Positions 17,380 through 26,399 of a stretch of 35,983 nt of DNA are shown piece after piece. This DNA is from Paenibacillus cookii (GTDB lineage: Bacteria; Bacillota; Bacilli; Paenibacillales; Paenibacillaceae), in assembly GCF_018333375.1 (NCBI RefSeq), contig NZ_BORW01000042.1, positions 1 to 35,983 on the forward strand. The letters run 5' to 3'. Under the pieces are notes generated by a model, which had not been told where the DNA came from, made no database searches, and was given only the letters and a program-made list of their open reading frames with translations. The translations under genes and the position numbers were made by a program. Each line of letters begins with the position of its first letter. Within the stretch, counting starts at the first letter, position 1.

Positions 17380-19022
17380 GTGAATTTGATGTCCCCTTAT
17401 TTCATTTCAGCCGCGGCACATTTGTTGAAGCAGACTATCAGGATCCGTTAATTGAGGATTATCGCAACAATCCCTTGCTTGAGGCACTGCCGCCGATATG
17501 GGACGAGAAAACCGTCGTACAGAAACTAGCTTCGAGACCGAAGTTTCATGCTTCTGAACGAGAGTTGCCTGTTCATCTTCGCTTACATTGCGTTCAACGG
17601 ATTTCTCGCGATTTCTTTCAACCATTATCTCGACATCTGGAGTTGGAACAAAGCATTTCCCGACTGATTAGAGACGGTTATGTCGGCCGAAATCCGCTAA
17701 CCCCGAATTATGCTTTCCGAGCCCGCAAGGACGCATATGAGCTCATCATGAAGGGGGCTACAAGCGGATATCCAGTGAATACACCCACATCAGCCGGGTT
17801 TGCTTTAGTGGGAATTTCGGGAATCGGGAAGTCCAGCAGCTTGCTTCGAATCTTGCAAATGTATCCGCAAGTGATTTTGCATCGGAAATATCAAGGCAAA
17901 GATATGCCTGCCCCCTATCAAATTGTGTGGTTAAAGATGGATTGCCCGCATGACGGTTCCATCAGAGGGCTCTGCCTGAATTTTTTGCTTGCGGTCGATA
18001 GTCTCGTTGGGACAAAGTACTACAAAAAGAATGTCACGAAAAATCCGGATGAATTGTTGCCGCTCATGGCGCAGGCGGCTGCGGTGCATTGTCTGGGCGT
18101 TCTTGTGATTGACGAAATCCAAAACCTTCAGGAAGCCAAGGACGATCGTGCAGCTCAAATGCTGAACTTCTTCGTTCAATTGGTCAACACGATCGGATTG
18201 CCGGTCATACTTGTCGGAACCTATAAGGCGCTCCCCGCATTAAATGGAGAATTTCGCAACGCGCGGCGCAATAGCGGCCAAGGGGACGCTACGTGGCATC
18301 ATTTTAAGAAAGATGAGGAATGGACGTGGCTGCTGCAAGGTTTGTGGAAATATCAGTGGACAGACAAGAAGGCTGAACTGAATCAGGAGTTCATTGATAT
18401 GATGTACGACGAATCCCAGGGTATTTCCGACATTGGGATAAAACTGTTCATGCTGACCCAATGGAGAGCATTGGATAAAGAAATGGAGCAAATTACTCCC
18501 GAATTGATTCGTTCCGTTGCAAAGGATCGGTTGACATTGATTCGCCCGGCTCTCGAGGCTTTGCGCTCCGGAAAAAAGAGACAGATACAGAAGTTTGCTG
18601 ACATTTATGACAGTGTTTCCATTGATGATTACCTGGACCGAATTGAAGCCGAACAGCGGCAATCGGAACGATTGGAATTGATTCGGAATGAACTCGGTTA
18701 CGACGTTGTGGAACAAACCGTGAACGAAGTCTGCGCATGGCTTGTAGAGGCGGGAATTGATCGCCAGTCAGCGAAGAGATCAGCCGAGCAGGTTGTAAAG
18801 GCTCACTTAAACGAACTGGATCGTGTAGACCTGCATAAAGAGGCCTTAAAGCTGGCTTTACAAACACAGCCTGTTCCATCAAGTGCTGCCACAAAGCAAC
18901 GCGGAAGAAGCAATTCAAAAGTGATTCCGACTGAGCCTAACAAATTTGAGAGTAATCGTTTCACAAGGAAGAAAGAAAAAGTTGTCCGCTTACGAGGCGT
19001 TGAAAGCAGCCGGATATATTAA
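17376..19022 (+). CDS. tnsC: TnsC AAA+ ATPase
   Basis: TnsC is the ATP-dependent regulator that links the target selector (TnsD or TnsE) with the TnsAB transposase. The 548-residue protein has a Walker A motif GISGIGKSS (146-154) and a Walker B motif VLVIDE (242-247), followed by the QNL segment and a sensor region LPVILVGTYKALP, as in the TniB/TnsC family. The N-terminal 110 residues and the charged C-terminal tail from about residue 490 are the expected TnsD- and TnsAB-contact regions by analogy. Its ATG overlaps the tnsB stop (ATGA). The frame is intact. Confidence 0.93.
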   Translation: MSEFDVPLFHFSRGTFVEADYQDPLIEDYRNNPLLEALPPIWDEKTVVQKLASRPKFHASERELPVHLRLHCVQRISRDFFQPLSRHLELEQSISRLIRDGYVGRNPLTPNYAFRARKDAYELIMKGATSGYPVNTPTSAGFALVGISGIGKSSSLLRILQMYPQVILHRKYQGKDMPAPYQIVWLKMDCPHDGSIRGLCLNFLLAVDSLVGTKYYKKNVTKNPDELLPLMAQAAAVHCLGVLVIDEIQNLQEAKDDRAAQMLNFFVQLVNTIGLPVILVGTYKALPALNGEFRNARRNSGQGDATWHHFKKDEEWTWLLQGLWKYQWTDKKAELNQEFIDMMYDESQGISDIGIKLFMLTQWRALDKEMEQITPELIRSVAKDRLTLIRPALEALRSGKKRQIQKFADIYDSVSIDDYLDRIEAEQRQSERLELIRNELGYDVVEQTVNEVCAWLVEAGIDRQSAKRSAEQVVKAHLNELDRVDLHKEALKLALQTQPVPSSAATKQRGRSNSKVIPTEPNKFESNRFTRKKEKVVRLRGVESSRIY

Positions 19023-19059
19023 AAATCCTTTGGAATTCCTTGGATGAGGCATTGAACCC

Positions 19060-20829
19060 ATGAATGAACGTTATGCAATCCCTGTTCCGTATCCTGATGA
19101 GCTTTTATATAGCGTGATTACTCGTTATCACCTGAGAGCGAATAACACAACCTCAAAGTGGTCATATAAAGAACTATTTGGCACGGAGAACATTATCCCG
19201 ACAATTGACCTGCCAAGTCATATCGAGGCATTTTCGCGCAGAAGTATGCTGCATGGAATGACAGCCGATGATTGGATGAAAGGCCACACTTGTTATCCGT
19301 TTTATGCTCCGTTCTTGCCTAAGGATCGCGCTAATCGTTTAAAGCAACTCATGAAAGGGCCGGATGGTTCGGGGATACATGCTCTTGTCGGGATTACCGC
19401 CAGTATAGTGGATAGGAACAGTGATTTGCGGTTCTGTTCTCAATGCTATGAAGAAGATATAAACCAATATGGAGAACCGTATTGGCACCGCATTCACCAG
19501 CTTCCGGGAGTATGGGTTTGTCCGGTTCATCGGGATGTTCTGCATCGGATTACGTATCCGGTTTCAGACAGATATGGGTTGACCGTTCTCCCTATTTCGA
19601 AGAAGATGTTCGGATCTATACCGCTTGCCGCAAACTTATCGGCTAAAACAATCGATCAGCTTTCAGACATCGCTAGAGACATTCAGGCATTAATGAAAAC
19701 CAACGACATGCCAGTTCTTTATGAATCCAGGAACATATTTCTTCAACGCTTACGGAAGCAAGGGTATGTAACAGCAGGCGGGCGTATTCGCCAGCAAAAA
19801 CTTGAGGAACAGTTCGTCATTTGCTATGGGAAAGAACTGCTGGAGATGCTGGGCAGCCTTCCATACGGTAAAGACTACACATGGTTGAATCTGGCGACAA
19901 GGTCCGCCCGGCGGGCGATTCATCCGCTGCGGCAGATGCTGCTGATCCGTTTTTTGTACGGGTCATTCAATGGATTTTTAGAACAATCCGAGGTGGATGA
20001 CGCACCCTTCGGCAGAGGGCCATGGCCATGTCTGAACAAAGCAGCGGAACATTATCGAACCTCAATAATAACGGACCTCCGGATTACGCGTTGTACAGAT
20101 ACCGGTCGGCCTGTAGGAACCTTTACTTGTGAATGCGGCTTCGCCTATTCAAGACGAGGACCGGATCAATCCGAAAACGATAAATACCGCAGAGGGCGTA
20201 TAAAATCGTTTGGGCCTGTTTGGATGGATAAGCTTCAGGTACATTTGCGACAGGGCATTTCCTTTCGTTCCATGGCAGCGTTATTGGGGGTTGATACGAA
20301 TACAGTCATGAAGTACGCCAAAGGTACCGTGACAACTCGCAATTTGGAACCTGCATTATTAAAGAGACCAAGAAAATCTTCCAAACCTGTCCGGTCCAAG
20401 GGATCTAAACATACACGAGTCGACTGGGAAAAACGTGATCTGGAGCTGAGTTGGATTGTCGAGGAAGCATGCAGAAGGATATTATCCGATTGCAAAAATA
20501 AACCTGTCAGAATTACGATTGCAGCGATAGGCAAACGAGTCGGGAAACTGAGTTTGCTAGAAAAGCAAAAACAAAAGCTCCCTGTAACGACGAAAGTATT
20601 ATCTGATTACCTTGAGTCTACATCCCAATTTCAAATTAGGAGAGTTCGATGGACTGCTGAGCAAATGGCCGGCGAATGGCCTTTAAAACGGTGGAAACTT
20701 GTGAAAAAAGCCGGACTGAGGCCAGGGTATGCCCAAGAGGTATCGGATGAAATTGATCGTTGTATTGGACAAGGGGCTGTAATGAATCGAATTGCATCTG
20801 CTGAGGTGACTCCATTATGGCTGCATTGA
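19060..20829 (+). CDS. tnsD: TnsD/TniQ target-selection protein
   Basis: TnsD recognises the end of glmS and directs insertion to attTn7, which fits the location. The 589-residue protein starts with a TniQ domain (IPVPYPDELLYSVITRYH) and carries the zinc finger Cys126, Cys129, Cys154 and His157. A second Cys pair (CECGFAYSRRG) and a helix-turn-helix-like stretch (FRSMAALLGVDTNTVMKYA) lie in the larger TnsD-type C-terminal half. Length and the extended C terminus separate it from short CRISPR-linked TniQ proteins. It starts 37 bp after tnsC. The frame is intact. Confidence 0.93.
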   Translation: MNERYAIPVPYPDELLYSVITRYHLRANNTTSKWSYKELFGTENIIPTIDLPSHIEAFSRRSMLHGMTADDWMKGHTCYPFYAPFLPKDRANRLKQLMKGPDGSGIHALVGITASIVDRNSDLRFCSQCYEEDINQYGEPYWHRIHQLPGVWVCPVHRDVLHRITYPVSDRYGLTVLPISKKMFGSIPLAANLSAKTIDQLSDIARDIQALMKTNDMPVLYESRNIFLQRLRKQGYVTAGGRIRQQKLEEQFVICYGKELLEMLGSLPYGKDYTWLNLATRSARRAIHPLRQMLLIRFLYGSFNGFLEQSEVDDAPFGRGPWPCLNKAAEHYRTSIITDLRITRCTDTGRPVGTFTCECGFAYSRRGPDQSENDKYRRGRIKSFGPVWMDKLQVHLRQGISFRSMAALLGVDTNTVMKYAKGTVTTRNLEPALLKRPRKSSKPVRSKGSKHTRVDWEKRDLELSWIVEEACRRILSDCKNKPVRITIAAIGKRVGKLSLLEKQKQKLPVTTKVLSDYLESTSQFQIRRVRWTAEQMAGEWPLKRWKLVKKAGLRPGYAQEVSDEIDRCIGQGAVMNRIASAEVTPLWLH

Positions 20830-21862
20830 CACTGCGTACCTGGCCGTTTCCGAATAATCAGGGGGTTGAGTTATTTTGGTTCGGGTCCCCTTTCATGGAC
20901 TACAAAGGGAATTGGAGAGTTCGAGTCGCATTTCGAACGGAAACTGGGGACTTGAAAGTTGTATCCTACCCATGGGGAACAGTACCCTATTTGCGCATGG
21001 GACAAATCTACACCAATGGAGTATCTGATCAAGTTAAGCCCTTGCAAGGAATTGTACGGAAGAAATCGTCTTTTGGCACCCATCGAAGAAGCGTCGTGAG
21101 TCGATTTCAGGGGATAAACAAGTTCGAGTTACGTCCGGATCCGAAAATAAAGACTACATATTGAATGATCAAAGCGAAAATGCCAGGGAAAATGCGAGGC
21201 AAGATGTATTGGAGACCCCTCCTACGTTTATGCGATTCTCCAATTTTCCTAGGGTTACTGCTCGTCGAGAGGATGTGAAGCATTCCCATACCGGCAATGA
21301 CGTGATCGTCGCCTCCGGGAGAGGCGGGAAGAACTCAGGAGGATTAGAGGAAGTAAGTACACAGGATTCGATGGTCGGCGGCGATACGCCTCCTATCGAT
21401 TTTCAGACGCTTGAAACCATGCCAATCACAGAGGCCATCGGTCTTGAATCGTTTTTCGAGATGATTCAAATCTTGAAGCATATCTTTCCCGGTCATATCC
21501 GGATGTCTGTGCTCAGGGTTCCTCCCGGCAAAAGATTTTCTGTATGTCCAAACGGCTCCTGACGAACATGCGCGATCGTTCAGGCGGATCATGGTATCAC
21601 GACTAAGTTTGTTATCGAAGTGGCCCGGCCGGATGATTGGTCTATTTCGACATTGATCCTCCACCCAACTCAGCAGACTGCACTAAAGACGGTTGAGCGT
21701 GATATTAAGTTGCTTCTTGAAGGGCTTGTTCAAAAAGGCGGCCACTGGGATCAGAACATTTTAAACCAATGCAACGGCTTCAATATCGAAAAGGTTAAGC
21801 ATTATCAAAGCGATTCAATTAGGGATTGGGCGTATCGGATAAACGGGAAATTATCCGGCTAG
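20817..21862 (+). pseudogene. tnsE: TnsE remnant with deletion, frameshift and stop
   Basis: In Tn7, TnsE steers insertion to replicating lagging-strand DNA on conjugative plasmids. Here 20817-21164 encodes an N-terminal part (GNWRVRVAFRTETGDLKVV, PWGTVPYLRMGQIYTNG). From 21161 another frame continues with a linker and the C-terminal core (ESFFEMIQILKHIF, GKRFSVCPNGS), is cut by TGA at 21560-21562, and resumes in the same frame as RTCAIVQADHG through FVIEVARPDDW to 21862. Only about 345 codons remain against about 540 in Tn7 TnsE, so roughly 200 residues of the middle are missing besides the frameshift. The ATG overlaps the tnsD stop, showing it once followed in the operon. Confidence 0.83.
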
Positions 21863-21891
21863 ACAGTCCAACTTTGAATTTATTTTTGGTA

Positions 21892-21921
21892 TTGAAATAC
21901 TCAATTCTTGGATGGTATAAT
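21892..21921 (+). promoter_or_regulatory. Strong promoter of the restriction-modification operon
   Basis: TTGAAA (21892-21897) and a perfect TATAAT (21916-21921) are 18 bp apart, with an extended -10 TGG directly before TATAAT. Transcription would begin near 21928, about 30 bp before the first gene. It lies just after the tnsE remnant, making the cargo independent of tns transcription. Confidence 0.82.
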
Positions 21922-21956
21922 TTAGTTGGCTATTGGCAGTGGAAGAAGGTGATAAA

Positions 21957-23543
21957 TTGATTGAATCGTTCTGGAATATCTGTCTGCTCCACGATATATC
22001 AACACGTGATCAGTTGCTTCGCGAGGCCATTCGAGTAAAGCGGACGCAACAACTTCTGAAACAGCAACAGTTGGCCGAAACGGAGCTAATGACGGAACCT
22101 GAGAAGCTGTTTCAGTGGATGAAGGAACGCGCCTTAGACAAAGAATTAGGCCATTTTCCCGGCGATCGGGATTTATTTTATAAATTATACCATGCAGGCA
22201 AGGATATGGACTTGTTGGAATACGCCATGCTCACCATCCAACAAGATCGTGTTACAGGGAGCATTGTCGTCCATCCAGGAATCGTCGAGCGGTTTGTCGA
22301 TCAGTGTGAGCGACATGGTTGCAAGAACATTCTGTTTGCAGAAGCTGAAAAGTATATCAAAGGACTCATCGAAACGAAATGTTACCATCGACCATGGACA
22401 ATCACATTGTTAACGGAAAACTACATCATAGGCAGATTGTTCAAAACGTATTTCGAGCCCTATTCCAATATCCGCATCGTTCAAGGGTCCATTTATCAAC
22501 CGTTGCCTGCAGAACATCAATTCGACGCGATCCTGGCGATGCCGAATTTCGGGATGAAAATGAACGATGACGATGTCGCGGTTCGGGAATCCGAAGGCGC
22601 AGCGGCCAGCTACCTCCTTCCACTCTTGCAAGACGGCGGGAGATTGAGCGTGACCTTTCCTGCACGGATGCTGTTTCAATCCGGCGCGATCGCCAGCTGG
22701 CGGAAGAAAATGAATGAACAGGCGCCGGTGCAAACGATCTATTCGCTTCCGGACGGCTTGTTTCGTCCCTACACTTCTATCAAGACCTATCAGGTTGACT
22801 TCGGCAAAGCGCCTTTGGAAGAAGTGATCCTCGGACGACTCCATATGGAGAAGTCAAAGCTTGTGGCGGAACGGGAGATTACCATCCATCCGGATCGGTT
22901 CCGAGAGCTGGATCATTGGCGAATCGAACTGCTGCTGGATGAAGATCAGGATATACTTCGTTCGTTCCAGCAAGCGGCAACCCCGAAAGTGAAGTTGCGC
23001 GATGTGGCAGAAATTTTTCGGGGAAAATCGATTCTTAAGCAGGATCTAAAGCCCGGGAACATTAAGGTGCTGAATATATCCAATCTGGATGACGGCGAAG
23101 TGCTATTGGATCAGCTTGAAACGATTGACGAGGAAGAGAGGAAAGTGAAACGTTACGAGATTCTCCCGGGTGACCTGGTCATGACGTGCCGCGGCACCGT
23201 GAACAAGCTGGCTGTATTTCCGGAGGCTCAAGGGATGGTCATCGCTTCCTCGAATATGATCGTGATCCGATTTAAGTCGGCCATCAAGAGTCATTTTGCC
23301 AAAATGTTCCTGGAAAGTCCGGTCGGGACGGCCCTTATTCAAAGCTTCCAGCGGGGGACGACTGTAATGAATCTGAACCCGGCGGATGTGGCGGAATTGG
23401 AATTGCCTCTGGTACCGGAAGATAAGCAGCACGAGTTAATAGAGCAATATATACGGGAAAAAGAACGATATAAAGAAGTTGTTCGGGAAGCGACGAATCG
23501 CTGGGAACAAGTGAAGAGCCAGTTATACGAGGAACTCTACTGA
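21957..23543 (+). CDS. Degenerate N6-methylase/HsdS-like fusion protein
   Basis: The 528-residue product joins two type I modification modules. Residues about 80-310 follow the order of an HsdM-like methylase, but motif I is not the usual DP.CGSGG (ILFAEAEKYIKG stands at that place) and motif IV reads AMPNFGMK instead of NPPF, so it is probably catalytically dead. The last 180 residues resemble one target-recognition half of HsdS (VKLRDVAEIFRGKSI, then LPGDLVMTCRGTVNK-like text, an LNPADVAELELPLV segment and a helical end). The TTG at 21957 follows GAAGGTGA; a TTG at 21933 is in frame but lacks a site. First gene of the operon, 15 bp before hsdM. It may pair with HsdM as an alternative specificity subunit. 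Confidence 0.75.
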   Translation: MIESFWNICLLHDISTRDQLLREAIRVKRTQQLLKQQQLAETELMTEPEKLFQWMKERALDKELGHFPGDRDLFYKLYHAGKDMDLLEYAMLTIQQDRVTGSIVVHPGIVERFVDQCERHGCKNILFAEAEKYIKGLIETKCYHRPWTITLLTENYIIGRLFKTYFEPYSNIRIVQGSIYQPLPAEHQFDAILAMPNFGMKMNDDDVAVRESEGAAASYLLPLLQDGGRLSVTFPARMLFQSGAIASWRKKMNEQAPVQTIYSLPDGLFRPYTSIKTYQVDFGKAPLEEVILGRLHMEKSKLVAEREITIHPDRFRELDHWRIELLLDEDQDILRSFQQAATPKVKLRDVAEIFRGKSILKQDLKPGNIKVLNISNLDDGEVLLDQLETIDEEERKVKRYEILPGDLVMTCRGTVNKLAVFPEAQGMVIASSNMIVIRFKSAIKSHFAKMFLESPVGTALIQSFQRGTTVMNLNPADVAELELPLVPEDKQHELIEQYIREKERYKEVVREATNRWEQVKSQLYEELY

Positions 23544-23558
23544 GGAGGAATTAGGATC

Positions 23559-25082
23559 ATGGCAACAGCGAACATTGGATTCGAGGAAAAATTATGGAGC
23601 ATGGCCGATAAACTGCGCGGCAGTATGGATGCAGCGGAGTATAAGCATGTAGTGCTTGGCCTTCTATTTCTGAAATATGTGTCGGATGCATTTGAAGAAA
23701 AATATGAAGCATTGAAACATGAACCGTATGCTGATCCGGAGGACCGGGACGAATACGTGGCAGAAAATATCTTCTGGGTACCGAAGGAAGCGCGCTGGAG
23801 CCATATCAAGGATAACGCGAAAAAGCCGGAAATCGGGCAGATCATTGATAATGCCATGATTGCCATCGAGAAGGAAAATCCGTCGCTGAAAGGCGTGCTG
23901 CCGAAGGATTATGCAAGGCCAGCGCTGGATAAAACCCGCCTTGGCGAAGTAATCGACCTGTTCTCGTTCAAGGTCGGCGATGAAGAGAGCCGTTCGAAGG
24001 ATGTTTTGGGTCGGGTATATGAGTATTTCCTTAGCAAATTTGCTAGCGCGGAAGGCAAGAATGGCGGCGAATTCTACACCCCGAACAGCGTCGTGCGCCT
24101 GCTCGTTGAGATGATTCAGCCGTTCAAGGGCCGCGTATACGACCCCTGCTGCGGGTCCGGCGGCATGTTCGTTCAAAGCGAGAAGTTTGTAGAGGAACAT
24201 CAGGGGCGCATTGGTGATATTGCGGTATACGGGCAAGAGTCGAATCCGACAACGTGGAAGTTGTGCAAAATGAACCTCGCCATTCGTGGCATCGACGGCA
24301 ACCTTGGGGAGCATCATGCAGATACGTTCCATAATGATTTACATAAAAATCTGAAGGCCGATTACATCTTGGCGAATCCGCCATTCAATATCAGCGATTG
24401 GGGCGGTGAACGGCTGACAGATGACACTCGCTGGACGTATGGGGTACCTCCTGCGGGTAACGCAAACTATGCGTGGATTCAGCATATCGTGAACAAGCTT
24501 GCGCCCAGCGGTGTTGCAGGCTTTGTACTTGCGAACGGCTCCATGTCGACAAGTACGACGGCGGAGTTTGAGATTCGCAGCAAGCTGGTTAATGCCGATC
24601 TGGTCGATTGTATCGTCACCTTGCCGGGTCAATTGTTCTATTCCACGCAAATTCCGGTTTGTCTTTGGTTCATTGCCAAAAATAAAGCGTCAAAGGGCCT
24701 TCGGGACCGCCGCGGTGAAATCCTGTTTATCGATGCCCGCAAAATGGGTCATATGGTGGATCGGACACATCGTGAACTCAGTACGGAGGATATCCGGAAG
24801 ATCGCTGATACGTACCACGCATGGCGCGGACAGCCAGAGGCGGGTGCATATGAAGATATGAAGGGCTTCTGCAAAGCAGTGAAACTTGCGGAAGTGCAGG
24901 AGCACGAGTATATTTTGACGCCGGGGCGTTATGTCGGCATTGAAGAAGTAGAAGAAGACAGCGAACCGTTCGAAGATAAAATGGCGCGGCTGACATCGGA
25001 GCTGGCGGAGCAGTTCGCCAAGTCCCGACAACTGGAGGATGAAATTCGCAAGCGGCTTGGGGGGATCGGGTTTGAGTTTTGA
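23559..25082 (+). CDS. hsdM: Type I restriction-modification methylase HsdM
   Basis: HsdM methylates adenine at N6 in the sequence chosen by HsdS and is also part of the restriction complex. The 507-residue protein has the N-terminal helical HsdM_N domain (LRGSMDAAEYKHVVLGLLFLKYVSD), the SAM-binding motif YDPCCGSGGMF (about 194-204) and the catalytic NPPF (273-276), all intact. GAGGAGGAATT precedes the ATG. The stop lies inside the start region of hsdS (11-base overlap). Confidence 0.97.
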   Translation: MATANIGFEEKLWSMADKLRGSMDAAEYKHVVLGLLFLKYVSDAFEEKYEALKHEPYADPEDRDEYVAENIFWVPKEARWSHIKDNAKKPEIGQIIDNAMIAIEKENPSLKGVLPKDYARPALDKTRLGEVIDLFSFKVGDEESRSKDVLGRVYEYFLSKFASAEGKNGGEFYTPNSVVRLLVEMIQPFKGRVYDPCCGSGGMFVQSEKFVEEHQGRIGDIAVYGQESNPTTWKLCKMNLAIRGIDGNLGEHHADTFHNDLHKNLKADYILANPPFNISDWGGERLTDDTRWTYGVPPAGNANYAWIQHIVNKLAPSGVAGFVLANGSMSTSTTAEFEIRSKLVNADLVDCIVTLPGQLFYSTQIPVCLWFIAKNKASKGLRDRRGEILFIDARKMGHMVDRTHRELSTEDIRKIADTYHAWRGQPEAGAYEDMKGFCKAVKLAEVQEHEYILTPGRYVGIEEVEEDSEPFEDKMARLTSELAEQFAKSRQLEDEIRKRLGGIGFEF

Positions 25083-26382
25083 ACTGAAAAAATATAAACT
25101 TGCTGAAATTGCTGATGTTCAGACTGGTCCCTTTGGTAGTCAATTGCATAAAGATGATTACGTGCCCCATGGTACCCCGATAATCACCGTTGAGCACCTA
25201 GGGGAGAATTTTATTATTCACGAGAACACCCCCAAAGTTTCAAATGATGATGCGTTAAGATTATCGAAGTACAGCCTCTGCGAAGGTGACATCGTTTTTA
25301 GTCGTGTTGGGTCTGTTGACAGAAGAGCTTATGTTTCAAAAAAAGAACATGGCTGGCTCTTTTCTGGAAGATGTCTAAGAGTTCGGGTTAACAAAAAGGA
25401 TAAGATCGACCCTAAATATTTATCTTACTATTTTGGTCTTGAAAGCTTTAGAGAGTATGTTCGTAGCATAGCAGTAGGTGCAACAATGCCTTCACTAAAC
25501 ACTAAAATCATGTCTAGTCTTGAGATTCAAGCACCGGAATTAAATGTGCAGGTGGCAATCTCCAAACTTTTATCATCCCTTGACAACAAAATCGAGCTCA
25601 ATAACGCTATCAACAAAAACCTTGAAGAAATGGCTCAAGCCCTTTTTAAACGGTGGTTTGTGGACTTCGAGTTTCCAAATGAAAACGGCGAACCGTATAA
25701 GTCAAGCGGCGGCGAGTTTGAGGAAAGTGAGTTGGGGTTGATTCCGAAGGGGTGGAAGCTAGATTGCCTAGATGAAATCGCTGATTATCTAAATGGATTA
25801 GCAATGCAAAAGTACAGGCCTGATGGAGAACAATTCATTCCAGTAATAAAGATAAGGGAACTAAATCAAGGTAGAACTAGTAGTGAAAGTGATAAAGCTA
25901 GTCCGAATATTGATAAGAAATATATTGTAAATAATGGGGATGTACTATTTTCTTGGTCTGGAACTTTGGATATAAAATTGTGGTGTGGAGGAACCGGAGG
26001 ATTAAATCAGCACTTGTTTAAGGTTACGTCGAAAAATTATGATAAATGGTTTTATTATTATTGGACAAAGTATCACATTGACAGATTTAGACGTATTGCA
26101 AGTGATAAAGCAACCACAATGGGACATATAAAGCGCAGTGACCTTAAAGAAGCTAAGGTGCTTATACCGGAACCGAATATCTATAAAAAAGCCACAGATG
26201 TGTTTAAACCAATTGTCGATAAAGTGATTCAGTTATCGGTAGAATCTTTATTATTGGAAAGAGTGCGCGACACCCTTCTCCCCAAACTGATGTCGGGCGA
26301 GATCCGTGTCCCTGTGGAGCAGGATCATAATGATCCCGATCTGCCAAAGGTTGCGGAGAGCAGCGCAATCTATCAGCCCTAA
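25072..26382 (+). CDS. hsdS: Type I specificity subunit HsdS
   Basis: HsdS holds two target-recognition domains that define the bipartite DNA site. In this 436-residue protein the first domain runs to about residue 165, followed by a conserved helical spacer (LSSLDNKIELNNAINKNLEE), the junction segment GLIPKGWKL, a second domain to about 390, and the closing helix ending LLPKLMSGEIRV. The TTG at 25072, 8 bp after GGGGG and overlapping the hsdM end, is the likely start; an upstream in-frame ATG lies inside hsdM. Both recognition domains are visibly AT-rich while the spacer and C-terminal helix are not, a sign of exchanged recognition domains. Confidence 0.94.
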   Translation: MSFELKKYKLAEIADVQTGPFGSQLHKDDYVPHGTPIITVEHLGENFIIHENTPKVSNDDALRLSKYSLCEGDIVFSRVGSVDRRAYVSKKEHGWLFSGRCLRVRVNKKDKIDPKYLSYYFGLESFREYVRSIAVGATMPSLNTKIMSSLEIQAPELNVQVAISKLLSSLDNKIELNNAINKNLEEMAQALFKRWFVDFEFPNENGEPYKSSGGEFEESELGLIPKGWKLDCLDEIADYLNGLAMQKYRPDGEQFIPVIKIRELNQGRTSSESDKASPNIDKKYIVNNGDVLFSWSGTLDIKLWCGGTGGLNQHLFKVTSKNYDKWFYYYWTKYHIDRFRRIASDKATTMGHIKRSDLKEAKVLIPEPNIYKKATDVFKPIVDKVIQLSVESLLLERVRDTLLPKLMSGEIRVPVEQDHNDPDLPKVAESSAIYQP

Positions 26383-26399
26383 TCCAAAGGAGGTGCAAC

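Noticed and set aside
21957..23543. An ordinary second HsdS
   Set aside because: Only the last third is HsdS-like and has one recognition half; the larger part follows a methylase layout.
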